A stretch of 64,000 nucleotides of DNA, taken from Citreicoccus inhibens. GTDB taxonomy: Bacteria > Myxococcota > Myxococcia > Myxococcales > Myxococcaceae. The translations under genes were made by a program, and so were the position numbers. Positions 26,605-36,010 of this stretch are shown here, one piece after another (positions within the stretch are counted from its first letter, which is position 1; each line of letters opens with the position of its first letter). Below the pieces are notes generated by a model. That model was not told the origin of the DNA and made no database searches. It was given only the letters and a program-made list of their open reading frames with translations. The stretch is taken from positions 186,001-250,000 of the forward strand of contig NZ_JAHNZT010000007.1 in the NCBI RefSeq assembly GCF_019039035.1, in the 5' to 3' direction.

Positions 26605-29307
26605 CTACCTCGACCCCGGCTCGTGCGTCCGCCGCCGGCGCGCGAGCAGGGCCGACAGCGCCAGCCATGCGAGCGGCCCCACGGCGGTCGCGCCACAATC
26701 ACAGCCGCTGTCGTCCGGAGGGGGAGGCTCGGGGTTGGTCCCCGCGTCCGCCGAGGACAGGGAGCAGTCACCCTCCCCCACGCACACCGTCACCTCCGCC
26801 GCGCCCGTCTGGCCCGCCGTGTCCTCGACCTCGAAGCGCACGCGGTGTCCACCCGGCGACAGGCCCGTGGTGTCCCAGCGGTTGTGCTCCCCCCCGAAGT
26901 GGAAGTGATTGCCCGCGTTGCGGTCCGTGTATTCCAGCCGCCCATCCACGGAGAAGCGCCCGCTGGGGCAGCCCACGTCGTCCACGCAGTCTCCGAAAAA
27001 CTCGCCCATGGCGCCGGAGACGCGCTCGCCCTCGGTGGGACGCGTGAGCGAGGCGCGCGGCGGCGCGTCCACCGCGACCGTCAGCGTGAAGTCCTGCTGC
27101 GCATCCGGCGCCGTGCCGTTGGCCGCCTTCACCGACACGTTCACCGAACCCGCCGTCGTGGGCGTCCACGAGAGCACGCCCGTCGTCGCGTCCATCGTCA
27201 TGCCCGGCACCGAGGACAGCAGCGAGTACTGCGCCGCGGGCCGCGCGCGAGCCTCCACGTCATAGACCAGCGGAGCGCCCACCACCGCGCGCGAAGGAGG
27301 CGTGGAGGTGAAGACAGGGGCCAGGGGCTCATCGTCCCGCTCCGTGGCGACGAGCGTGCGCGCATCCACGCCGGGAGCCGCCACCGTGAACGTGGCGACC
27401 CCGTCATCGGGGTCCGCGTCCTGCGCGGCCGTCACGGTGACCGTCTGGGGCACATTCCAAGTGGACGAAGTGAAGACCAGCGGCGTGGTGTTCGTGACGG
27501 CGAGGTCCACGTCTCCGGCGGTCCGCGCGACATTCACGCGAATGGTCGTCCCCACCGCGGGCGCCTGAGACAGCGCGACCGTGAAGGTGGCCGAGCCGCC
27601 CTCCGGCACGTCGAGCGAGGCCGTGGAGAGCACCAGCCGAGGACCGTTGTTGTCGATGGTGGTGGCGGTCACCACCTCGGGCTCCAGGCCCGCGGCGGAC
27701 ACCGTGAATGACGCCGTGTCCGCGGTCGTGTCCGCGTCCACCGCCGCCTCCAACCGCACCTCGTGGGGCACGTTCCAGTTGGCCGCCGTGAAGGTGAACG
27801 ACGACGCGCCCACCACGGACACGTCCGAGTCCCCCGCCGTGCGCGCCACCGACACGGAGACCTCCGCGACGGGCGCCTGCGCCAGCTGCACGGTGAAGGA
27901 GGCCATGCCGCCCTCCACCACGCGAAGGTTCAGCCCGGACACCACCAGCCGCTGGCCCGGAGTCTGGGGCGCGATTCGATGCAGCGTCCCGCCCACGTAG
28001 CTCATGCCATACAGCGCGCCATCCGGCCCCACGCTCAGGTCCACGGAGCTGCTGAACCCAGTGCCCCAGCCGTCCACTTGAGACACCGAGTTGTCGCTCG
28101 CCAGCCGCACGCGCGTGAGCTGCCCGGAGTTGTAGTCACCGAAGAGGAAGTTGCCGCGGTAGTCCGCCGGGAAGAGCGTGGCGTCGTAGAACGTGCCGCC
28201 GGTGATGGAGCCCCCCAGGCTGTCCGTCGTCGCCGTGCCCCCGCCGCTCGTCGCGTCCGCGCCCGGCTGAATGACCTCGAAGGCCGTGTCGCTCACCAGG
28301 CGCGACACGTAGAACGTGCCGTTGAAGCTCGCGTTCGCCACGCCCGCGATGACGAGCTTCTCGCCCTTTCGGAACAGATGCTTCGCGGTGGTGGTGAACG
28401 TGGCCACGCCCGAGGTCCGCGATGCGCCCGTGGCCGTCACGTCGCGCGTGTCGAAGCCGTTGGTGCGGTACTTCACGACGGGCGTGATGTAGCCGGCGGG
28501 CTGGTTGTTCTCGTAGTCGTTGTAGCCCGCGTGGTCGCCTCGCCGGACCACGAAGATCTGCTCGTAGCCGTCGCCCACGGTGTTGATCCACAGCAGGCCG
28601 GTGTTGGGCTGGAACGTGAAGGTGAACGGATTGCGCAGGCCGCGAGCCCAGATGTACTCGTTGTTGGGCCCGACCCCGTCAAAGAAGGGGTTGTCGTTGA
28701 CGGGCGTGCCGTCCAGGTTGGCGCGCCCCACCTTCGCCGCCAGCGACGTCAGGTCCGCATCCACGCCCGAGCCATTGCCGTTGTCTCCAATGGACCAGTA
28801 CAGCTTGCCGTCCGGACCCAAGCCCAGGCCGCCACCGTCATGGTTGACGCCTCGCGTGGGCAGCCCCACCACCACTTCGGTGCGCGCCGTGCCGACGCTG
28901 CCTGTGTCCGTGTAGCGGACGATGCGCTGCTCCGCCGCGGAGACCGTCACGAAGAAGTACACGTAGCGGTTCACGACGTAGTTCGGATCGAACGCCATGC
29001 CGATGAGTCCGCACTCGCTGTTCGTGAAGACATTCGGCTCTCTTGCGAACTCCTCCGACAGCGGCGCGGTGGGCTTGCCCGGCTGCGCGACGAAGGCGCC
29101 CTTCTCCAGCCGCACCACGCGCACCGCGCCCGTCTTCAGCGGGATGAACAGCCGTCCCGAGCCATCGGGCGCCCAGGCCATCCCCGTGGCGGGTCCCAAG
29201 TCAGCCGAACTGTAGACCGTGTCCGTGAACCCGGTGGGCACCGTGGCCGCCCCCGCGGAGGTTGTCAGCAACCAGACCCAGAGTCCTGGCAGGAAGAGCG
29301 TGCGCAT
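26605..29307 (-). CDS. PQQ-type sugar dehydrogenase-like propeller protein with MYXO-CTERM
   Basis: 900 aa with a signal peptide (cleavage near residue 20). Residues 25-450 resemble soluble PQQ glucose/sorbosone dehydrogenase: 'PDGSGRLFIPLKTGAVRVV', catalytic 'NHDGGGLGLGPDGKLYWSIGDNG' (His156) and 'RGLRNPFTF'. An extra ~78-residue block (about 285-363) interrupts the propeller. Two ~95-residue tandem repeats with 'NWNVPHEV' and 'TWNVPQTV' follow, then a cadherin/Ig-like module. The C-terminus is Gly-Cys-Asp-Cys, a hydrophobic helix and RRRR, a MYXO-CTERM tail used for surface anchoring through the Cys. Oxidation of an aldose with PQQ is family inference. Shares a divergent promoter region with the 29494 gene. 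Confidence 0.88.
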   Translation of the reverse strand: MRTLFLPGLWVWLLTTSAGAATVPTGFTDTVYSSADLGPATGMAWAPDGSGRLFIPLKTGAVRVVRLEKGAFVAQPGKPTAPLSEEFAREPNVFTNSECGLIGMAFDPNYVVNRYVYFFVTVSAAEQRIVRYTDTGSVGTARTEVVVGLPTRGVNHDGGGLGLGPDGKLYWSIGDNGNGSGVDADLTSLAAKVGRANLDGTPVNDNPFFDGVGPNNEYIWARGLRNPFTFTFQPNTGLLWINTVGDGYEQIFVVRRGDHAGYNDYENNQPAGYITPVVKYRTNGFDTRDVTATGASRTSGVATFTTTAKHLFRKGEKLVIAGVANASFNGTFYVSRLVSDTAFEVIQPGADATSGGGTATTDSLGGSITGGTFYDATLFPADYRGNFLFGDYNSGQLTRVRLASDNSVSQVDGWGTGFSSSVDLSVGPDGALYGMSYVGGTLHRIAPQTPGQRLVVSGLNLRVVEGGMASFTVQLAQAPVAEVSVSVARTAGDSDVSVVGASSFTFTAANWNVPHEVRLEAAVDADTTADTASFTVSAAGLEPEVVTATTIDNNGPRLVLSTASLDVPEGGSATFTVALSQAPAVGTTIRVNVARTAGDVDLAVTNTTPLVFTSSTWNVPQTVTVTAAQDADPDDGVATFTVAAPGVDARTLVATERDDEPLAPVFTSTPPSRAVVGAPLVYDVEARARPAAQYSLLSSVPGMTMDATTGVLSWTPTTAGSVNVSVKAANGTAPDAQQDFTLTVAVDAPPRASLTRPTEGERVSGAMGEFFGDCVDDVGCPSGRFSVDGRLEYTDRNAGNHFHFGGEHNRWDTTGLSPGGHRVRFEVEDTAGQTGAAEVTVCVGEGDCSLSSADAGTNPEPPPPDDSGCDCGATAVGPLAWLALSALLARRRRTHEPGSR

Positions 29308-29493
29308 GCCCGCACGCTAGGGCGATTGCCGTTCACCGCGCGAGCCGTCCCCCCGCCCCTGTCGACACTTGGCGACTCGCGCTACAGGCCAGGCGGCATA
29401 GCCACAGCGACAGCCGAATCCGTCGGGCCACCAGGCCCTGTGCCCTCGCTCGGGATGCCGTCTTCGCGCGCCGTGCCTATCTGGGCCAGCAGG

Positions 29494-31311
29494 ATGTCCA
29501 CCCGTGGCGCCACGCCCTCGCAGCCCGCCACTCCGCCTCGACGGCGGCGACGCGCGGTCCGCGCCCTGGGCTTCGGAGTCGTGGCGCTCCTCGTGTTCGA
29601 GGGGGTGCTCAACCTCGTGCTCAACCTCGGCGTCATCCCCCACATCGTCCACCGCGCCACGTCCCGGACCTACCTGGGCTGGAGTCGAGCGTGGTGGCTC
29701 TGGCCCGCGCCCGTGCACGTCCAGGACTTCTTCCTGGAGCAGCACGACAACGACGCGCAGTGGCGCGTGGACGTCGAGCGAAGCGAGGCCCGGCTGTCGC
29801 TCACCTCGTTCCTGCACCGCCGCGTGGACCTCGGCTTCCTGCACGCCTGGGGCGTGCGCGTGCGAGTCCGCCCCATTCCTCCTCTGGAGCGCGCCGTGCC
29901 GGGGCCTCCGTCCGCGCACCCTTGGAGCGTGTCGCTGCGGGGCCTGGAGATTCGCGACGGGCGCGAGGTGGATTGGGGCCACGGGCGCTACATCGGCCCG
30001 TGGGAAGCGGATGGCGCGGTGACCCTCGTGGGCGGGGAGCGCGTGTCGGTGAGCGCCTCGCGCATCGAGCTGTCCCAGGGGGCCGTGGAGCTGGGCCAGC
30101 GCCGCGCCGCGAACGTCGACTCGATGCTCGCGGACCTCACGCTGGATGTCCCCAAGAAGGGGCCCGGTGCGGGCGACGCGCTGGGCGGGTTGAGCGGACG
30201 CGCGCGACTGAAGGCGGAGCTGCTGCCACTCGACTGGCTGGGCCCCCTGCTGGCCCATCGCGAGGCCCTCGTCCTCGACGAGGGCGCGGGCCACGTGGAG
30301 GCCGACGTGCGGTGGACGAGGGGCCGCCTCGCGCCAGACAGCCGCGTGGAGGCGCAGGGCGAACCCTTGACGCTGCGGCTCGGACCGCTGCGCGTGCGCA
30401 CGCCATGGCATGCGCGCGGCACCGTGACGGCTCAGGGCGAGGGCACGCGGGAGTGGCTGCGGTTCGACTTCGCGCCCGTGCTCGTGGGCGGGTACGTGGG
30501 CCAGTTGATGGAGCTGCCCGAGGTGGCCCTCACCTTCCAGGCCGAGCCACGCCCCGGCGAGCGACATCCCACGTACCAGCGAGACCTGACCGTCGCGCCC
30601 AGCCGCCCCATGGACCTGCGCACGCTCAACCACTGGACGGGCCACACGTTCCGGGTGGACTCGGGGACGGCCGTCCTGAAGGCCCGCGCGCAGTTCGAGT
30701 CCGCGCAGGACACCGGGGACCTGCACCTGTCGCTGGGCTCGGATTTGATCAACGCCCAGTCAGGCAGCGTGCGCATGTTGGGACGCGCGCGCGCGAGCAT
30801 CGCCTCGCATCGGCTGGCGCTGCGCGAGCATGAGGTCGGCTTGGACGGCACCACGCTCGAGCTCACGCAAGTCTCCGCCGACTTTCCCCACAAGCAGGTG
30901 CGCGGCTGGGAGGGCACGTTCTCGTTTCCGCATGCCCTGCTGGCGCTGTCCCCTCCCTCTCTGGACGCGCGCTTCAGTGGCCAGTTCGCCAACGCCGACC
31001 CCTTCGTCGCGCTGCTGACGCGCAAGCTGGGCCTGCCGCGCTTCCTGGCGCCGTTGCTGGACGCGCGCGACCTGCGCGTGTCGGGGCGCGTGTGGATGGG
31101 AGACGCGGGCATGCGGGTGCGCGAGCTCCACGCCACGGGCTCGGGGCTGAAGTTGGAGGCGAGCCTGGACGTGCGCCGAGATGACCTCCGAGCCCGGGTG
31201 CTCGCCACCGTGAAGGGCATCACCGGTTGCGTGGAGGTGACGCCCGAGGGAACGCACCTTCACCTGGGCGATGCCCGTCGCCACTGCGAGCCGCTCGATG
31301 CTCCGCCATGA
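29494..31311 (+). CDS. Membrane-anchored AsmA/DUF-like protein
   Basis: 605 aa from ATG 29494; an in-frame ATG at 29455 is the alternative and neither has a strong ribosome site. A basic n-region (RRRRR) and one hydrophobic helix (about 23-45) anchor a large exported domain rich in beta strands, e.g. 'VERSEARLSLTSFLHRRVDL', 'LKAELLPLDWLGPLL', 'VEADVRWTRGRL'. The repeating beta pattern with inner-membrane anchor is reminiscent of AsmA/TamB-type periplasmic lipid-transfer proteins, but I cannot match a signature. No catalytic motif. Ends 148 bp before the formylglycine-generating enzyme. Confidence 0.78.
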   Translation: MSTRGATPSQPATPPRRRRRAVRALGFGVVALLVFEGVLNLVLNLGVIPHIVHRATSRTYLGWSRAWWLWPAPVHVQDFFLEQHDNDAQWRVDVERSEARLSLTSFLHRRVDLGFLHAWGVRVRVRPIPPLERAVPGPPSAHPWSVSLRGLEIRDGREVDWGHGRYIGPWEADGAVTLVGGERVSVSASRIELSQGAVELGQRRAANVDSMLADLTLDVPKKGPGAGDALGGLSGRARLKAELLPLDWLGPLLAHREALVLDEGAGHVEADVRWTRGRLAPDSRVEAQGEPLTLRLGPLRVRTPWHARGTVTAQGEGTREWLRFDFAPVLVGGYVGQLMELPEVALTFQAEPRPGERHPTYQRDLTVAPSRPMDLRTLNHWTGHTFRVDSGTAVLKARAQFESAQDTGDLHLSLGSDLINAQSGSVRMLGRARASIASHRLALREHEVGLDGTTLELTQVSADFPHKQVRGWEGTFSFPHALLALSPPSLDARFSGQFANADPFVALLTRKLGLPRFLAPLLDARDLRVSGRVWMGDAGMRVRELHATGSGLKLEASLDVRRDDLRARVLATVKGITGCVEVTPEGTHLHLGDARRHCEPLDAPP

Positions 31312-31459
31312 GACTCGCGGCTCGCCCTCGGGACGGAGCCTCGCATCCACTGCGCTCCGGACACCCCGACGCGAGGGCGGGTGTCCTTGGTCCGCCGGTC
31401 CACCAGATTCCTTGCGCGGCGGCCCTGCGTCGCGACTCGACCACCACGAGTGAGGACCG

Positions 31460-32464
31460 ATGAGCCAGCTTGCCCATGAGCCCCGCGCATCCCCCACGGA
31501 AGAGGAGTCTGCCCCTGGCGAGGCCCCCTTCGCGGACATGGTGTGGATTCCCGGACGGACGTTCTGGATGGGCTCGGACCAGCACTATCCCGAGGAGGCG
31601 CCCGCGCACCGCGTGACGACCTCGGGCTTCTGGATGGACCGCTTCACGGTGACCAACGCGGACTTCGCGCGCTTCGTGGAGGCCACCGGCTACGTCACCG
31701 TGGCTGAGCGCCCGCTCAACCCCGCGGACTATCCCGGCGCGGTGGCCGAGCTGCTCGTGCCGGGCTCGCTCGTGTTCCGCAAGACGAGCGGCCGGGTGGA
31801 CCTGCGGGACTTGTCGCGCTGGTGGGCCTACGTGCCCGGCGCGAGCTGGAAGCAACCGGAGGGGCAGGGCTCCTCGGTGAGCACGCGCGCGCGACATCCC
31901 GTGGTGCACGTGGCCTACGAAGACGTGGCGGCCTATGCCCAGTGGGCCGGCAAGGTCCTGCCCACCGAGGCCGAGTGGGAGCTGGCCGCGCGCGGGGGCC
32001 TGGACCGCCAGGAGTTCTGCTGGGGCAACGAGTTCACGCCAGGAGGTCACCACCTGGCCAACACCTGGCAAGGGGAGTTCCCCTGGCAGAACCTCGCCCA
32101 GGACGGCCACGAGGGCACCTGTCCCGTGGGCAGCTTTCCTTCCAACGGCCACGGCCTTCACGAGATGGCCGGCAACGTCTGGGAATGGACCTCGGACTGG
32201 TACCGCGCGCGCCACGCCGAAGGCCACCGAGGCAAGGCCTGCTGCATCCCCGTCAATCCGCGCGGCCCGTCCACGCCGGATGACAGCTTCGATGCGCATC
32301 TGCCCGCCGTGCGCATCCCGCGCCGCGTGCTCAAGGGCGGCAGCTTCCTGTGCGCGCCCAACTACTGCCGACGCTACCGCCCAGCCGCGCGCTCGCCGCA
32401 GCCCGTGGACAGCGGCGCCAGCCACATCGGGTTTCGCTGCATCGTGCGCCCGACTCGCGCCTGA
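31460..32464 (+). CDS. Formylglycine-generating enzyme family protein
   Basis: 334 aa, the usual length. FGE-sulfatase fold motifs are present: 'MVWIPGRTFWMGSD', 'HPVVHVAYEDVAAYAQWAGK', 'LPTEAEWELAARGG', 'GLHEMAGNVWEWTSDWY' and 'LKGGSFLCAPNYCRRYRPAAR'. The Cys pair C298/C303 corresponds to the copper-binding catalytic cysteines of aerobic FGE, so the protein is probably a true oxidase that converts a Cys in C-x-P-x-R to formylglycine in type I sulfatases. There is no signal peptide, so it is cytoplasmic. No sulfatase is in this window. Confidence 0.93.
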   Translation: MSQLAHEPRASPTEEESAPGEAPFADMVWIPGRTFWMGSDQHYPEEAPAHRVTTSGFWMDRFTVTNADFARFVEATGYVTVAERPLNPADYPGAVAELLVPGSLVFRKTSGRVDLRDLSRWWAYVPGASWKQPEGQGSSVSTRARHPVVHVAYEDVAAYAQWAGKVLPTEAEWELAARGGLDRQEFCWGNEFTPGGHHLANTWQGEFPWQNLAQDGHEGTCPVGSFPSNGHGLHEMAGNVWEWTSDWYRARHAEGHRGKACCIPVNPRGPSTPDDSFDAHLPAVRIPRRVLKGGSFLCAPNYCRRYRPAARSPQPVDSGASHIGFRCIVRPTRA

Positions 32465-32471
32465 ACCCTCC

Positions 32472-33725
32472 CTACGGATCCGGCTCCACGACGGGAACCG
32501 GGGGCCGCGCGAGCAGCGCCGCGAAGATGAGCCCCATCACGATTTGCAGCGCCACCAGCAGCACGTTGAAGAGGCGTGCGTCCGTGTTGGCGCCCACGCC
32601 CAGCAACGCCAGGATGGCCTGGGTCCCCATGAAGCCAGGGGCGAGCTGCAACAGCCCCGGCATGATGACGGTGTTGGGCATGCAGCCGGGGCGGCGCCCA
32701 TACCAGAGGCCCGCCACGCCGAGCACGAACGAGGACACGAGCGGGCTGCCTCGGTCCCCCAGCACGGCCTTGGTCAGCTCCTGCGTCCCGTAGGCGAGCA
32801 GCACGGCCGCGACAATGGGCACCACGTCCCGAGCGCGCGCGGACATGCACACCGCCAGCGCCAGCCCGCCCACCGCCACGATGGCGAGCGCGAGCGGGTG
32901 CGGCAGGGCATGCGCGGAGGAGTACAGCGGCAGGGGCGCGACCAGCCCCCACGCCGTGCCCGCCGCCGCGATTCCCACGCCCATCATCACGAAGCGCAGC
33001 AAGCCATACAGCAGGCGCGGCGTGCCGGCCTCGACCGACTCCGTCACCAACTCCAGTGAGCCGAGCGTCACCACCATGGCGGGCACCAACAGCGTGATGC
33101 CGCCGAACAAGGCGCGGGCCGCGTCGAAGGGTGGCAGCACCCACGTCAGGAGGAACGCCACCAGCGTGCCCAGGAACGCGCCGAGGAAGCTCTTCTGGAG
33201 GTCCAGCTGCTGCGAGCGCAGCGTGCCGAAGTGGATGGCGCCCGCGAGCACGCCCACCACGAAGGCCGCGGCCAGCTCCAGCCAGGCCCCGCCCACGCGC
33301 ACGGCGACGGCCGCCCCATAGACGCCATAGGCCAGGTAGACGAGCCACCCGGGATGGACGGGCGGAGAGGCCATGATGCGCTTCAAGTCCGCGTGCGCCT
33401 CGGGGACGCGCTTGCGCCCCGCGGCGATGTCGTCGCACAGCCCGAGCACCGCCGAGGCGCGCGTCAGGTTCCAGTGCGGATTGAAGGGCAGGCGATCCAA
33501 CTCCACCGCGCGACGCTCCAACCCAGACACCACCTCCAGAATCGCGACGCTCTGGAGCGTGAACAATTCGACTTGGAGACCCCACGCGCGCGCGACCTGC
33601 TTGACCCGCGCCTCCACCAAGGACGCCGCTTGATAGGACACGTGGAGGGCCCGGACCAGGTCGCACAGGAAGGAGACGGTCGCCTCGTCATCGGACGAGC
33701 CCTGCGACTCCCGAGTGTCCGCCAT
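32472..33725 (-). CDS. ThrE-family threonine/serine exporter
   Basis: 417 aa from ATG 33723-33725. A soluble N-terminal domain (about 15-130, 'FLCDLVRALHVSYQAASLVE...VELFTLQSVAILEV') is followed by about ten membrane helices in two blocks, matching the fused ThrE layout (PF06738 plus PF12821). The helix 'FGGITLLVPAMVVTLGSLELVTESVEAGTPRL' holds the typical Pro/Gly-rich signature. In Corynebacterium the protein exports threonine and serine by proton antiport. The substrate here is inferred. It is convergent with the FGE gene, 7 bp apart. Confidence 0.88.
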   Translation of the reverse strand: MADTRESQGSSDDEATVSFLCDLVRALHVSYQAASLVEARVKQVARAWGLQVELFTLQSVAILEVVSGLERRAVELDRLPFNPHWNLTRASAVLGLCDDIAAGRKRVPEAHADLKRIMASPPVHPGWLVYLAYGVYGAAVAVRVGGAWLELAAAFVVGVLAGAIHFGTLRSQQLDLQKSFLGAFLGTLVAFLLTWVLPPFDAARALFGGITLLVPAMVVTLGSLELVTESVEAGTPRLLYGLLRFVMMGVGIAAAGTAWGLVAPLPLYSSAHALPHPLALAIVAVGGLALAVCMSARARDVVPIVAAVLLAYGTQELTKAVLGDRGSPLVSSFVLGVAGLWYGRRPGCMPNTVIMPGLLQLAPGFMGTQAILALLGVGANTDARLFNVLLVALQIVMGLIFAALLARPPVPVVEPDP

Positions 33726-33871
33726 CGTCGTCTCTCTCGCGCATGGCCGCGCGGGGTCGCGCGGTGGACCGCGACGTCGAGCGGTCAGGAGCAAGACCTT
33801 GGCGATGGACATGGGCCGGAGACAGTCGCCCTCCGGTGCGGTGCGACGTCCGCGCGCGGGCGTCCTCGGGC

Positions 33872-34783
33872 TCAGATGCCCACGGGCCGAGGACCGTGCG
33901 GATCCGACGGTGTGCGCTCCTGGCCATTCGAGCCCGCCTCGCGGCGCCGCTTGTTCCAGACTTGATACGGCACGAGCGCGAGCGTCCGGATGATGAGGTA
34001 GATGCCGATGACGCCCAGCATCCGCTGCATGGGGTACGTGGTCCCCGCCGCGCACATCGCGAGCGCCGGGTTCCCGTACACCGCCGAGATGCCCAGCGTC
34101 ACCCGGTCCGGGTCGCGAGGCCCCCCGAAGAAGTGCCCCATGAACGCCGAGCCCAGCGTCACGAACAGCATGGCGACCACCCCCCAGACCTGGAGGTGCT
34201 TGAGCATCGGGATGCCGGCAATGATGAGCAACACGGCGGCGCAAGAGAGGGTGACCTTGAAGAACACCGCCACGGGCTTCTGTAGCCGCTGCGCGAACGG
34301 AGGGTCCCAGCGCTGGAGCGCCAGTCCCACGATGAACGACACCAAGAAGGGCAGCAGCGCCTTGCCAATGAGCACGCGGAACGGCGGCGACTCGATGGCC
34401 CCCGGAAACAGCCGCCCGAGCAACGCCAGCGACAGCGGCAGCAACACGATGGCCGCCAGCGTCAGCGTGATGGAGAGCGCCAGCCCCAGCGGCATGTTGC
34501 CCTTCTGCCGCGCGATGGTGGGCAACGCCATGGGCAGGCCCGGACAGAACGCCATCAGCGCGATGACGCCCCCAGCCATCGGATGCAGGGGAAACACCCG
34601 CGTGACGAGCAGGGCCCACACCGGCACCCACACCAGACAGACGAACATGCCTCGTACATAGACCGGCTGCTGGATGCCCTTTCCCAGGTCATTCAGGCGC
34701 CACGCCAGCCCCTGCTCCAGGCCCATGGCCACGATGAAACCGGGCATCAGGAGCAACCCCACCCAGTGCGCGAGCTCCTTCAC
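33872..34783 (-). CDS. Bile acid:sodium symporter (BASS)-family transporter
   Basis: 303 aa beginning with GTG 34781-34783, inside the stop of the HAD-like gene (GTGA overlap). Nine to ten hydrophobic helices show the BASS motifs 'LMAFCPGLPMALPTIARQKGNMPLGLALSITLTLAAI' and 'GISAVYGNPALAM'. The C-terminus is short, basic and cytoplasmic. Members carry organic anions with Na+, but the range of substrates is wide. Coupling to an exported HAD phosphatase-like protein suggests uptake of the dephosphorylated product, which is inference. Confidence 0.85.
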   Translation of the reverse strand: MKELAHWVGLLLMPGFIVAMGLEQGLAWRLNDLGKGIQQPVYVRGMFVCLVWVPVWALLVTRVFPLHPMAGGVIALMAFCPGLPMALPTIARQKGNMPLGLALSITLTLAAIVLLPLSLALLGRLFPGAIESPPFRVLIGKALLPFLVSFIVGLALQRWDPPFAQRLQKPVAVFFKVTLSCAAVLLIIAGIPMLKHLQVWGVVAMLFVTLGSAFMGHFFGGPRDPDRVTLGISAVYGNPALAMCAAGTTYPMQRMLGVIGIYLIIRTLALVPYQVWNKRRREAGSNGQERTPSDPHGPRPVGI

Positions 34784-35778
34784 GGCATCCCCCCGAAGAC
34801 GGTCTTCCAATCCGAGCGCATGCTCACCACCGTCCACCCACCCTCGCGCGCGGCGCGCAGCGAGGCCCCGTCCTTCTCCGCGTAGGCGAACTCGCGCGCG
34901 GCATCGTCGTGGTTGATGAGGAGTTGGAACGCGGGCCCCGGGCCCTGCTGCGTCGAGCGCAGCATCGCGATGTCCCCCCCATTGCGGACGTTGCCCGCCA
35001 CGAAGATGGGCCGCTTGCCGATGTGCAGGTCGTTGCCCACCGGCTTGCCTTCCTTGTCGTTCACGTGGTCCACGCGCGGCTCGCGCCACAGCACCTCCTG
35101 GCCATCGCGCCGCTCGAACTTCTCCACCACGCTGCTGCCAATGACCTGCTGCGGTGGAATCCCATACAACTGCTCGGCGAACACGCGCACGAAGTCGATG
35201 CCGCCCCCCGTGCTGATCCACGTCTGGAACCCATGGGCGCGCAAGAACGTCAGCAGCTCCCGCATGGGCTGATAGCCGAGCTGCGTGTACGGCACGCCCA
35301 GCTTGGGGTGGCGCGCGGTGCGCAGGAAGTCCCGCACCTCGTCCACGAACTGCGCCTGCGTCAGGTTCGAGTGCGTGGCCGCGAGCAGCTCCATCAGCTC
35401 CGCCTCGCTCGCCTCCATGAGCGTGGCGGCGTCGCCTTCGAGCACCGCTTTGTAGGGCTGCTGGTGGCGCAGGGACGGGTCCTTCGCCACCAACTCCCGC
35501 ACCCGCGCCACGAGGAAGGCGCCCTGCACGAGGGGCTTCTCCTGCCAGAGCGTGCCGTCGTTGTCGAAGACGGCGATGCGGTCCGCCACCGGCACGAAGT
35601 CCGGGCCGCCCTCCTTCGTCACGCGGGCCACGAAGTCGAGGATGGATTGCTTCGCGGGCCCCTCGTTCCACGAGGGCAATGGGTCCGTCCGCGCGAGCAC
35701 CGCGAGAGGCCCCCCTGCCATCAGCATCACCGCCAGCACCTTCGCGTGACGAATCCATCCCTGCCGGAGCCCGACCAT
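34780..35778 (-). CDS. Exported haloacid dehalogenase-like hydrolase
   Basis: 332 aa from ATG 35776-35778. A hydrophobic segment (about 15-26, 'VLAVMLMAGGPLAVLA') serves as signal peptide or anchor. The HAD signature I 'AVFDNDGTLWQ' (about 72-82) supplies the nucleophilic Asp and general acid Asp. Motif II Ser/Thr is in 'WISTGGG', and motif III/IV in 'GNDLHIGKRPIFVAGN' and 'LINHDD'. This is a phosphatase-type family found in the periplasm of several proteobacteria; the substrate is unknown. Overlaps the BASS transporter start by 4 nt. Confidence 0.87.
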   Translation of the reverse strand: MVGLRQGWIRHAKVLAVMLMAGGPLAVLARTDPLPSWNEGPAKQSILDFVARVTKEGGPDFVPVADRIAVFDNDGTLWQEKPLVQGAFLVARVRELVAKDPSLRHQQPYKAVLEGDAATLMEASEAELMELLAATHSNLTQAQFVDEVRDFLRTARHPKLGVPYTQLGYQPMRELLTFLRAHGFQTWISTGGGIDFVRVFAEQLYGIPPQQVIGSSVVEKFERRDGQEVLWREPRVDHVNDKEGKPVGNDLHIGKRPIFVAGNVRNGGDIAMLRSTQQGPGPAFQLLINHDDAAREFAYAEKDGASLRAAREGGWTVVSMRSDWKTVFGGMP

Positions 35779-36010
35779 CGCTGCCTCCGCCGCCCGCCTG
35801 GCCTGGATGCGGCGTCCTCCGAGCGGCTGTCCCTCAATCTGGTCGCGGCGAGGAGCGCGGCAATACTCGGCCAACAGTGGCCTGCCCCGCTGGACGCCCG
35901 CGCCGCGCCGCGCTCCGCTCGGAGAGAAGCCCCCCTGCCTCGGGCAAGCGCGCGGCAGCCCGCCCGCCCCCTCGCGGACGCCGAGGGAGGCGGGCTTGGG
36001 CTCGCGGCCG

